NCBI GenBank assembly: GCA_964417685.1
Contig: CAYQIT010000037.1
Location: 1-6,383 of the forward strand
Direction: 5' to 3'
DNA from: CAJQGY01 sp964417685
Lineage (GTDB): Bacteria; Pseudomonadota; Gammaproteobacteria; Magnimaribacterales; D2472
DNA: 6,383 nt
In this document: positions 1-6,080 of the stretch, in pieces
Numbering within the stretch: position 1 is the first letter of the stretch
Layout: each line of letters starts with the position of its first letter
Notes under the pieces: generated by a model
The model's input: only the letters and a program-made list of their open reading frames with translations
Database searches by the model: none
Told to the model about the DNA's origin: nothing
Position numbers and translations under genes: made by a program

Positions 1-271
1 AACAGCTATAACAAGAGGATCAGAAGGGAGTTCTGTTATAGAAAATGGCAAGCAGGTTGATGCTCCTGCTGAAAAAATAAAAGCAATAGATACTAATGGA
101 GCTGGAGATATGTTTGCAGGATCTTTTATGCATGCCTATCTAAACGGTCACAGTATTAAAGAATGCTCAGTATTTGCTAATTATGCCTCATCAATGGTTG
201 TAACCAATTTTGGGCCTAGAGTTTCAGATGATAAATATAGAGAAATCTTAAATAAATTGAAAAAAAGCTAG
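1..271 (+). CDS. PfkB-family kinase, probably adenosine/sugar kinase (3' part only)
   Basis: The reading frame enters from the left edge (first full codon at position 2) and gives 89 C-terminal residues before a TAG at 269-271. The visible part contains the ribokinase/PfkB second signature, DTNGAGDMFAG, at residues 30-40 of the fragment. Its last Asp (residue 36, codon 107-109) is the expected catalytic base and the GAG residues form the anion hole. The later VVTNFGPR stretch is typical of the adenosine kinase-like branch. PfkB enzymes transfer the ATP gamma-phosphate to a hydroxyl of a nucleoside or sugar in the cytoplasm. The substrate-binding N-terminal half lies outside the window, so the substrate cannot be fixed; adenosine is an inference that fits the deoxynucleoside kinase nearby. 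The frame is intact and the gene points the same way as dksA, 53 nt downstream. Confidence 0.85.
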   Translation, partial: TAITRGSEGSSVIENGKQVDAPAEKIKAIDTNGAGDMFAGSFMHAYLNGHSIKECSVFANYASSMVVTNFGPRVSDDKYREILNKLKKS

Positions 272-276
272 CAAAT

Positions 277-299
277 AGTGTCAGTATCTGATATTTTCT
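277..299 (+). terminator. possible weak intrinsic terminator after the PfkB kinase gene
   Basis: Just after the kinase stop codon, GTCAG (280-284) can pair with CTGAT (288-292) around a TAT loop. The stem can be lengthened to about 8 pairs (277-284 with 288-295) if two G-U pairs are allowed. A short T-rich run (294-299, TTTTCT) follows. The stem has few G-C pairs and the T-tract is interrupted, so this is a marginal candidate. It would separate the kinase from dksA; read-through is equally plausible. Confidence 0.25.
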
Positions 300-324
300 C
301 CACCCTAAAAATTATTAATTGCTG

Positions 325-981
325 ATGCCTGCAAAAAAAATCACTAAAACTAAGAAAAGTACGACAAAAAAAACTGTAGCTAAAAAGACTACAACCAAAA
401 AAGTTGCAACTAAGAAAGCTGTAGCTAAAAAGACTACAACTAAGAAAGCTGTAGCAAAGAAATCTCCAGCAAAGAAAACTGCAGCTAAAAAATCTACAAC
501 CAAAAAAACTGTTGCCAAAAAAGTTACGCCTATAAAGAAAGCTGCATTAAAAAAAGTTGTAGCAACGACAAACAAATCTAAAATTGCTCCATATAAATCA
601 AAGAAGAAAGAAAAATACATGAGTGCTGCTATGAAAAGGCACTTTACTGCAGTGCTACTTAACTGGAAAGAGCATTTGTTTGATGAAATGCAAAAGACTT
701 TCGATCACCTAAAAACCAAAGGTGAAACTTATGCTGATCCTATTGATAGAGCATCACAAGAAGAAGAATTTGCTTTTGAACTAAGAACAAGAGATAGAGA
801 AAGAAAGTTAATTAACAAAATTAGTATCTCTCTTGAAAAAATTAAAGAAGATGACTATGGCTGGTGTGATGCATGCGGCGTAGAAATTGGAATCAAGAGG
901 CTTGAAGCAAGGCCAACAGCAACTCACTGCATAGATTGCAAAACGCTTGATGAGATTAAAGAAAAGCAACTTAATGGCTAA
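325..981 (+). CDS. dksA: RNA polymerase-binding transcription factor DksA with lysine-rich N-terminal extension
   Basis: DksA binds the RNA polymerase secondary channel and, with ppGpp, resets transcription in the stringent response. Residues 98-218 align along their length with E. coli DksA (151 aa). The coiled-coil tip reads DPIDRA, with D138, D141 and A143 matching E. coli D71, D74 and A76. The four zinc cysteines are C181, C184, C202 and C205. The residues known for ppGpp site 2 in E. coli (L95, K98, R129, K139) are kept as L162, K165, R196 and K206. In place of the about 30-residue E. coli N-terminus there is a tail of about 97 residues made mostly of Lys, Thr, Ala and Val in xxxKK pentads, like histone H1 tails. 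ATG at 325 is preferred over in-frame TTG (319) and CTG (322), and a TAA at 316-318 closes the frame upstream. No Shine-Dalgarno is visible. pcnB follows after 35 nt, as part of the dksA-pcnB linkage known in gammaproteobacteria. Confidence 0.95.
   Translation: MPAKKITKTKKSTTKKTVAKKTTTKKVATKKAVAKKTTTKKAVAKKSPAKKTAAKKSTTKKTVAKKVTPIKKAALKKVVATTNKSKIAPYKSKKKEKYMSAAMKRHFTAVLLNWKEHLFDEMQKTFDHLKTKGETYADPIDRASQEEEFAFELRTRDRERKLINKISISLEKIKEDDYGWCDACGVEIGIKRLEARPTATHCIDCKTLDEIKEKQLNG
358..522 (+). repeat. 15-bp tandem coding repeat (11 xxxKK pentads) inside dksA
   Basis: Eleven consecutive five-residue units fill this stretch exactly: STTKK, TVAKK, TTTKK, VATKK, AVAKK, TTTKK, AVAKK, SPAKK, TAAKK, STTKK, TVAKK. 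At the DNA level the copies are diverged but longer identical blocks remain. A 22-nt block at 374-395 recurs at 419-440 (45 bp apart), and a 19-nt block at 407-425 recurs at 437-455 (30 bp apart). Both offsets are multiples of 15 bp, which points to growth by unit duplication. Less regular KK-containing units flank the array on both sides (about 325-357 and 523-555). The opposite strand is open too and spells a false Phe/Val/Leu-rich 'membrane protein', because AAA and AAG read as TTT and CTT. Confidence 0.9.
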
Positions 982-1016
982 TACATAGTCACTTAAAATG
1001 CTTTCACTGAGATGGT

Positions 1017-2246
1017 TTGATAGATAATAAAAAAATTAGTAAGTTTGCAATATCAATTGTAAATACTCTCCAAAAAAACAACTTTGAAGCATATTTAGTC
1101 GGCGGCTGCGTAAGAGATATTCTATGTGATATGTCACCTAAAGACTTTGATATTGCTACAAGCGCAACGCCAGAGCAGGTTCGTAAAATTTTTAAAGCTT
1201 CTAGAATTATTGGTAGAAGGTTTAAACTTGTTCATGTTTTCAGTAGAGACGAACTTATTGAGGTTGCAACTTTTAGATCTGATGCAGGCTCCAATCAAAG
1301 CCAGTTAATAAAAGATGATCAGGGGAAAATTCTTAGAGATAATATCTGGGGGAGTATTGAAGACGACTGCATAAGAAGAGATTTTTCTTTAAATGCTCTC
1401 TACTATTGTCCTGTTAAGGGCGAGATAAAAGACTTTAGCAATGGTCAAAACCATATTAGAAAGAAAATAATAGTCTCGCTAGGAGATCCACAAAAAAGAT
1501 TTGAAGAAGATCCTGTTAGAAGCCTTAGAGCAATTAGATTTAGTTCAAAACTTGGTTTTAAAATTGATAATAAAATCAAAGATGCAATTTATGATAAAAG
1601 CTATCTTTTATCAGATATATCTAATGCAAGAATGTTTGATGAATTCTGTAAAATTTTTCTAAATGGAAATGGAGAAAAGAATTTCAATAAACTTCATTCT
1701 TTTCATCTACTAAAGTATTTAATAGCATCTAATCCTGATAAGAATAATTACTCCAAAAATGTAATGATTGAGGCTGTTAAAAATACTGATGCTAGAGTTA
1801 AGAATAACCAATCAAAGACACCTGGCTTTCTTATTGCAGCTCTCTTATGGCCCGAGTTACTAAAAGAATGTGTGTCAACTGAAGAAATAAATATAAGAAA
1901 GTTCTTTAGATCTATGGACAAGGTGCTTAAGAGACAACAAATAAAAACCGCTATTCCAAGAAAATTTTATAATTACATTAAAGATATTTGGGTGCTCCAA
2001 TTGAAACTTCATAGCAGAATAGGTAATCAACCATATAAAACACTTAAACACCCAAGATTTAGGGCTGCATATGACTTCATGTTAGTAAGAGAAAGAGCTG
2101 CAAGTGTTAGTAGGGGGCCAGGAAATTGGTGGGAGAAATTTCAGCTTAATGATCAAGCTCTTAGGTCGAAACTAATTAATTCACTTAAAGAAAAAAACGA
2201 AGAAGATTCTTTTAAAAAATTTGGATTCTCAGAGGAGTTGAGATAA
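1017..2246 (+). CDS. pcnB: poly(A) polymerase I (PcnB), TTG start
   Basis: PcnB adds 3' poly(A) tails to RNA, promoting decay by exonucleases such as PNPase. The 409-residue product has the class II nucleotidyltransferase head: LVGGCVRD at 27-34, the metal-binding DFD at 43-45, then IIGRRFKLVHV at 64-74. That last motif is the signature used to tell bacterial poly(A) polymerases from CCA-adding enzymes. DCIRRDFSLNA (117-127) and EEDPVRSLRAIRF (163-175) follow, and HPRFRAAYDFMLVRERA lies in the C-terminal RNA-binding part. A TGA at 1008-1010 closes the frame just upstream. The next Met is residue 39, which would delete the GG motif, so TTG at 1017 is the natural start, with a weak TGAG at 1008-1011. 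The protein is shorter than E. coli PcnB (about 465 aa) and seems to lack its Arg/Lys-rich tail. The gene is 27 nt from the deoxynucleoside kinase; folK, which usually follows pcnB, is absent. Confidence 0.93.
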   Translation: MIDNKKISKFAISIVNTLQKNNFEAYLVGGCVRDILCDMSPKDFDIATSATPEQVRKIFKASRIIGRRFKLVHVFSRDELIEVATFRSDAGSNQSQLIKDDQGKILRDNIWGSIEDDCIRRDFSLNALYYCPVKGEIKDFSNGQNHIRKKIIVSLGDPQKRFEEDPVRSLRAIRFSSKLGFKIDNKIKDAIYDKSYLLSDISNARMFDEFCKIFLNGNGEKNFNKLHSFHLLKYLIASNPDKNNYSKNVMIEAVKNTDARVKNNQSKTPGFLIAALLWPELLKECVSTEEINIRKFFRSMDKVLKRQQIKTAIPRKFYNYIKDIWVLQLKLHSRIGNQPYKTLKHPRFRAAYDFMLVRERAASVSRGPGNWWEKFQLNDQALRSKLINSLKEKNEEDSFKKFGFSEELR

Positions 2247-2273
2247 TCTATTAGAAAATAATTTTTTATTTGA

Positions 2274-2939
2274 ATGGATCCAGCAATAAAGGAAATACCT
2301 CTTCCTAAGTACATAGCAGTTGAAGGCCCGATTGGTGTAGGAAAAACTACGCTAGCAAATAAAATTGCAAATACTTTTAATTATGATGCCTTTCTTGAGC
2401 AACCCGCAGAAAACCCATTCTTGAAGAACTTCTATAAAAATCCGAGTCAGTCAGCCCTGGCAACACAGCTCTTCTTTCTTTTCCAAAGAATGCAACAAAT
2501 TCAGGATTTGAAACAAAGAAGTTTATTTGAAAGCGTTAGAGTTGCTGATTTTTTAATTCAAAAAGATAGGCTTTTTGCAGAAGTCACTTTGTCTCAGGAA
2601 GAAATGAAGCTTTATGACAATGTTTATGATCATCTAACCATTGATGCTCCTACTCCTGATCTAGTTATTTATTTACAGGCTCCAATAGATGTTTTGAAAG
2701 ATAGGATAACTAAAAGAGGAAATATTAATGAGCAATTTCTAACTTTAGAATATCTTGAAAGATTAAATGATGCCTACTCAAGATTCTTTTTATACTATGA
2801 AGATTCACCCCTACTTATCATTAATGCGGCTGATATAAATCTTGAATCAAATGATAGTGATTATGAATCTTTAATTACAAAGATCATGTCAAACCCTAAG
2901 GGTAAGACTTTTATCAATCCGCAGCCATCTATTATTTAG
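2274..2939 (+). CDS. deoxynucleoside kinase (dNK/dGK family)
   Basis: This is a 221-residue soluble kinase predicted to phosphorylate deoxynucleosides for dNTP salvage. The P-loop GPIGVGKTT is at residues 18-26, after a beta strand (YIAVE). A following block with E42 and Q43 (FLEQPAENPF) fits the base- and sugar-binding region of the family. ADFLIQKDRLFA (91-102) corresponds to the DRS/DRF-like motif, and DRITKRG (143-149) to the Arg-rich LID. The run YLERLNDAYSRFFLYY (160-175) is a common C-terminal family pattern. The length is normal for bacterial deoxyadenosine/deoxyguanosine kinases. Which base is preferred cannot be read from the sequence. The ATG at 2274 has no clear Shine-Dalgarno; the leader is nearly all A and T. 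The TAG stop is only 3 nt before acs. The gene sits where folK would be expected after pcnB, but no FolK motifs are present. Confidence 0.88.
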   Translation: MDPAIKEIPLPKYIAVEGPIGVGKTTLANKIANTFNYDAFLEQPAENPFLKNFYKNPSQSALATQLFFLFQRMQQIQDLKQRSLFESVRVADFLIQKDRLFAEVTLSQEEMKLYDNVYDHLTIDAPTPDLVIYLQAPIDVLKDRITKRGNINEQFLTLEYLERLNDAYSRFFLYYEDSPLLIINAADINLESNDSDYESLITKIMSNPKGKTFINPQPSII

Positions 2940-2942
2940 ATC

Positions 2943-4877
2943 ATGTCTGATAATTTAATCTATGAGCCTCAGCTAACTGCAAAAAATCCTCATCTTAAAA
3001 GCTTAGATGAATTTAAACTGATGTATGAGGAGTCGATCAAGGATCCTGAAAATTTCTTTTCAAAAATGGCTAAAGAGAGTCTTTCTTGGTCCAAGGAATT
3101 TGATGAAACGCATAACGGGAAGTTTGCTGAGACGAGTTGGTTCGCTGGAGGCGAGCTAAATGTAAGCTATAACTGCATTGATCGACATTTAAAAAATAAT
3201 GCGAATAAAACTGCGATTATATGGGAAGGCGATGAGATTGAAGATTCAAAAGAAATCTCATTTCAGGAACTGCATGATGAAGTCTGTAAATTTGCAAATG
3301 TATTAAAGAGCTTGGGTGCAAAGAAAGGATCTAGAGTTTGTATTTATATGCCCATGATTCCTGAAGTTGCATATGCAATGTTTGCCTGTACAAGAATCGG
3401 AGCAATCCATTCAGTTGTTTTTGGAGGATTTTCTCCAGAATCTCTCAAAGATAGAATTATTGATGCTGATTGTGAGATTGTAATAACTGCTGATGAAGGT
3501 GTTAGGGGTGGAAAATCTATACCGCTGAAGAAAAATGTTGATGAAGCGGTATCAAAATGTGCTGGGGTTTCAAGTGTATTAGTTGTTACTAGAACAGGCG
3601 CAGAAATACCATGGAATGATAAGTTAGATGTAGCTTATGAGGAGATTTCAAAGGATAAAGATATAACTTGTTCCATAGAGCCTATGCAAGCTGAAGATCC
3701 TATGTTTATTTTATATACATCAGGTTCTACTGGAAAACCAAAGGGAGTATTACATACTACAGCTGGATATTTATTAGGTGCCCATATGAGCTTTAAGTAT
3801 ATATTTGGCATTAGGCCAAATGATAAATATTGGTGCACAGCAGATGTTGGATGGATAACAGGCCATACATATATATTGTATGGTCCGCTTTCAAATGGAA
3901 CCACTACCCTAATGTTTGAGGGTGTACCCACCTACCCCTCAGCATCAAGATGTTGGGAAATCTGTGATAAATATAATCTTGATATTTTTTATACTGCGCC
4001 AACGGCGATTAGGGCTTTAATGGCTCAAGGAGATGAACCAGTTCTTAAAACAAATAGAACCAGCCTTAGAGTTTTAGGGACCGTTGGAGAGCCTATTAAT
4101 CCAGAGGCATGGGATTGGTACTATAGAGTTGTTGGCAACTCAAAATGCGATATTGTTGATACATGGTGGCAAACTGAAACAGGTTCGGTCTTAATATCTC
4201 CAATCTCTGGAATCACTCCAGCAAAACCAGGCTCAGCAACGCTTCCATTTTTTGGAGTTAAACCTGCATTGTATGACGAAAATGGCAATACATTGAATGG
4301 TACAGCATCTGGAAATCTAGTAATGGAATCCTCATGGCCAAGTCAGATAAGAACAGTATATGGCGATCATAAAAGGATGATTGATACATATTTTAGTATG
4401 TATGAAGGTATTTATTTTACCGGAGACGGTGCAAGAAGAGATGAAGATGGGTACTACTGGATAACTGGAAGAGTTGACGATGTCTTGAATGTCTCAGGTC
4501 ATAGACTTGGAACTGCAGAAGTTGAGAGCGCCTTAGTGTTGCATCCAAAAGTTGCTGAGGCTGCTGTTGTTGGATTTGAGCACCCAATAAAAGGTCAAGG
4601 TATTTATGCATACGTAACCCTGATGACTGATAATATTTTTACTGAAGAGTTAAGAGTAGAGCTAAGAAATTTTGTTGGTAAAGAAATAGGTGCAATAGCT
4701 AAGCCTGATCTTATTCAGGGCGCCCCAGGCCTGCCAAAGACCAGATCGGGGAAAATAATGAGGCGAATACTTAGAAAAATTGCAGAAGGAGAATTTGATT
4801 CTCTTGGTGATACATCAACCCTTGCAGATCCTAGTGTAGTTAGTGACTTGGTTAAAAATAAACAAAGTCTTTCGTAG
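2943..4877 (+). CDS. acs: acetyl-CoA synthetase (AMP-forming)
   Basis: Acs makes acetyl-CoA from acetate, ATP and CoA through acetyl-AMP, allowing growth on scavenged acetate. The 644-residue length is close to the 652 of E. coli. All adenylate-forming motifs are present: YTSGSTGKPKGV (258-269, phosphate loop), WCTADVGWITGHTY (297-310), GTVGEPINPEAW (379-390), DTWWQTETG (406-414), YFTGDGARRDEDGYYWITGR (491-510) and PKTRSGKIMRRILRKIA (598-614). W409 matches the Trp that limits the pocket to acetate in Salmonella Acs (W414). K604 matches the adenylation-step lysine, K609, that is acetylated by Pat-type enzymes. The N-terminal cap and the C-terminal LGDTSTLADPSVV match full-length Acs, so the gene is intact. 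It starts 3 nt after the kinase stop with no Shine-Dalgarno and no room for its own intergenic promoter, so co-transcription and translational coupling are likely. The lipoprotein gene follows after 2 nt. Confidence 0.97.
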   Translation: MSDNLIYEPQLTAKNPHLKSLDEFKLMYEESIKDPENFFSKMAKESLSWSKEFDETHNGKFAETSWFAGGELNVSYNCIDRHLKNNANKTAIIWEGDEIEDSKEISFQELHDEVCKFANVLKSLGAKKGSRVCIYMPMIPEVAYAMFACTRIGAIHSVVFGGFSPESLKDRIIDADCEIVITADEGVRGGKSIPLKKNVDEAVSKCAGVSSVLVVTRTGAEIPWNDKLDVAYEEISKDKDITCSIEPMQAEDPMFILYTSGSTGKPKGVLHTTAGYLLGAHMSFKYIFGIRPNDKYWCTADVGWITGHTYILYGPLSNGTTTLMFEGVPTYPSASRCWEICDKYNLDIFYTAPTAIRALMAQGDEPVLKTNRTSLRVLGTVGEPINPEAWDWYYRVVGNSKCDIVDTWWQTETGSVLISPISGITPAKPGSATLPFFGVKPALYDENGNTLNGTASGNLVMESSWPSQIRTVYGDHKRMIDTYFSMYEGIYFTGDGARRDEDGYYWITGRVDDVLNVSGHRLGTAEVESALVLHPKVAEAAVVGFEHPIKGQGIYAYVTLMTDNIFTEELRVELRNFVGKEIGAIAKPDLIQGAPGLPKTRSGKIMRRILRKIAEGEFDSLGDTSTLADPSVVSDLVKNKQSLS

Positions 4878-4879
4878 AT

Positions 4880-5272
4880 GTGAGTTATAAGTATCTTAAT
4901 CTTCTTTTTTTTATATTTTTTCTAGAAGGCTGTGCAATCAAAGTAGATGACTTTGAACCTGAAAATTCCATTTCATCAGGTGACATGGTTAGATGTATGC
5001 AACAACCTGTAAATCATCAGCACATTATTAGAAGGGATAATCACCATAATCCAATTGTCCAGAATGATAACGTGACAAATTGTTTAGAAAGAGAGTCTGA
5101 ATTATCAATAAAAAAAATAGATCAATCTATTTCCATATCAAAATCAATAAAAAAAATAGATAAGTCTCCAAAGAAAGAGACAAAAAATGAGTTCAATGAA
5201 GAATTAGAAAAAGCTGCGGATGAAAAAGAATTTGAGAACTTAAAAAAATCTATTGATAAAAAGATTAATTAA
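4880..5272 (+). CDS. small putative lipoprotein of unknown function
   Basis: I do not recognise the family of this 130-residue product. Its N-terminus is a short lipoprotein signal: polar MSYKY, a hydrophobic run LNLLFFIFF, then LEGC with C18 as the probable lipidated cysteine. Glu at the -2 position is not the usual lipobox residue, so confidence is moderate. After C18 come an acidic linker, a middle part rich in His and Asn with two more cysteines (C39, C68; a disulfide is possible in the periplasm), and a charged tail (about 75-130) with repeated SIKKID and likely helical or coiled-coil character. GTG at 4880 is chosen because it includes the signal; the next in-frame Met (codon at 4985) would remove it. 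There is no Shine-Dalgarno, and the start lies 2 nt after the acs stop, suggesting coupling. The 3' end overlaps the convergent MBL gene by 8 nt. Confidence 0.6.
   Translation: MSYKYLNLLFFIFFLEGCAIKVDDFEPENSISSGDMVRCMQQPVNHQHIIRRDNHHNPIVQNDNVTNCLERESELSIKKIDQSISISKSIKKIDKSPKKETKNEFNEELEKAADEKEFENLKKSIDKKIN
5105..5161 (+). repeat. 18-nt direct repeat inside the lipoprotein gene
   Basis: The identical sequence TCAATAAAAAAAATAGAT occurs at 5105-5122 and 5144-5161, 39 bp (13 codons) apart and in frame. It encodes SIKKID twice in the charged C-terminal segment. Each copy holds a run of eight A, which could slip during replication. It looks like a local in-frame duplication rather than a mobile or regulatory element. 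Confidence 0.8.
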
Positions 5273-6080
5273 TTTGTTTCCAATTATTAGCTTTGGTTCT
5301 AACTTTGCCATCAGCCTCAAGTTTTATTAGATGTGCCTCAAGGCTTGCTTTTGCAATCCTATGTAGTCTTGGATCAACATCATCATAGACATCTTTTACC
5401 AAGTCATCTAATGCAATGCCGTCTTTAGCCCTAACTTTTTCTAATACTTTTTTCTCTCTGTTAAGGCGATGATTGATAATCCAGTCTACTGCCTCAAAGG
5501 GTTTGTAAATATAATCACCATGGCCCGGAGCTAAAACCTCTATATTATAATTTTTTAGCTTTTCTAAAGATGTTAAATAATCTCTCATATTCCCATCTGG
5601 GGGAGCAATTACAACCGTAGAGCCTTGCATTATATGATCTCCAGTTATTAAGTGATTATTATCTTTTAATAAATAACAGATATGATTTGAGGCATGCCCT
5701 GGGGTATGAATGGCCTCAATTGCATACTCATCTGTTTTTATTAAATCTCCATCTTTAAGATGAACGTCAGGCTGAAATGTTAAGTCCTGATACTCAAGAT
5801 GGTCTTTAATTATCATTCCCATCAATGGAACATTAAGTTCTTTTGCCAAAGGGGTTGCAAGGGGTGAGTGGTCCATATGGGTATGTGTGACAATAATTCT
5901 ATTTATCTTCTTACCAAAATTATCTAGTATGTTTCTTGAGTGCTCTTCGATATTTGGGCCTGGGTCTACAAGAGTCAAATCATCATCTCCGATAATATAA
6001 GTATTAGTTCCACCACCGGTAAAGACTCCACCATTTGGCGCGGTAATTTTCCTAATTAGCTTTGTATCAGGCATCATCAT
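5265..6080 (-). CDS. metallo-beta-lactamase-fold hydrolase, LACTB2-like with C-terminal winged helix
   Basis: From the ATG at 6080 the product is 271 residues. The metal site is complete: HTHMDH at 66-71 (H66, H68, D70, H71), H129 in TPGHASNH, D148 in ITGDH and H187 in APGHGDY, enough for a two-zinc centre. Residues about 205-262, with LDDLVKDVYDDVDPRLHRIAKASLEAHLIKLEADGKV, match the small winged-helix domain that follows the catalytic domain in LACTB2-type proteins. Human LACTB2 is an RNA endonuclease; bacterial members are mostly uncharacterised, so the substrate here is unknown. There is no signal peptide, so it is probably cytoplasmic. Three ATG codons in a row (6080, 6077, 6074) are possible starts, with GGAG and GAGGG just upstream. 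Longer in-frame starts (6119, 6089) are less likely because they run further into the Nudix gene and lie at or upstream of these motifs. The 5' end overlaps the Nudix gene by 8-14 nt, implying coupled translation; the 3' end overlaps the lipoprotein gene tail to tail. Confidence 0.88.
   Translation of the reverse strand: MMMPDTKLIRKITAPNGGVFTGGGTNTYIIGDDDLTLVDPGPNIEEHSRNILDNFGKKINRIIVTHTHMDHSPLATPLAKELNVPLMGMIIKDHLEYQDLTFQPDVHLKDGDLIKTDEYAIEAIHTPGHASNHICYLLKDNNHLITGDHIMQGSTVVIAPPDGNMRDYLTSLEKLKNYNIEVLAPGHGDYIYKPFEAVDWIINHRLNREKKVLEKVRAKDGIALDDLVKDVYDDVDPRLHRIAKASLEAHLIKLEADGKVRTKANNWKQIN

Noticed and set aside
257..297. Possible sigma70 promoter for dksA (TTGAAA at 257 with AT-rich -10-like sequences)
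   Set aside because: No -10 candidate lies at an acceptable spacing; TATCTG at 285 gives a 22-nt spacer. In AT-rich DNA such matches are expected by chance.
315..620. Long minus-strand ORF opposite the dksA tail coding a Phe/Val/Leu-rich 'membrane' protein
   Set aside because: It is the mirror of the lysine codons (AAA/AAG read as TTT/CTT) and covers only the repetitive part of a real gene. The plus-strand frame continues into a well-conserved DksA domain.
1126..1308. 60-residue plus-strand ORF inside pcnB
   Set aside because: It lies in another frame over the conserved nucleotidyltransferase head and shows no domain or start signal of its own.
3635..3931. 98-residue minus-strand ORF inside acs
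   Set aside because: It is antisense to conserved Acs motifs, has no recognisable family and no promoter or SD.
4417..4611. 64-residue minus-strand ORF inside acs, Gln/Leu/His-rich
   Set aside because: Its low-complexity composition arises from the reverse reading of Acs codons in a strongly conserved region. No independent support.
5241..5270. Possible terminator for the minus-strand unit: AATCT/AGATT stem followed by a run of T
   Set aside because: The stem has 5 pairs with a single G-C pair and a 10-nt loop, which is too weak to claim in DNA this AT-rich.
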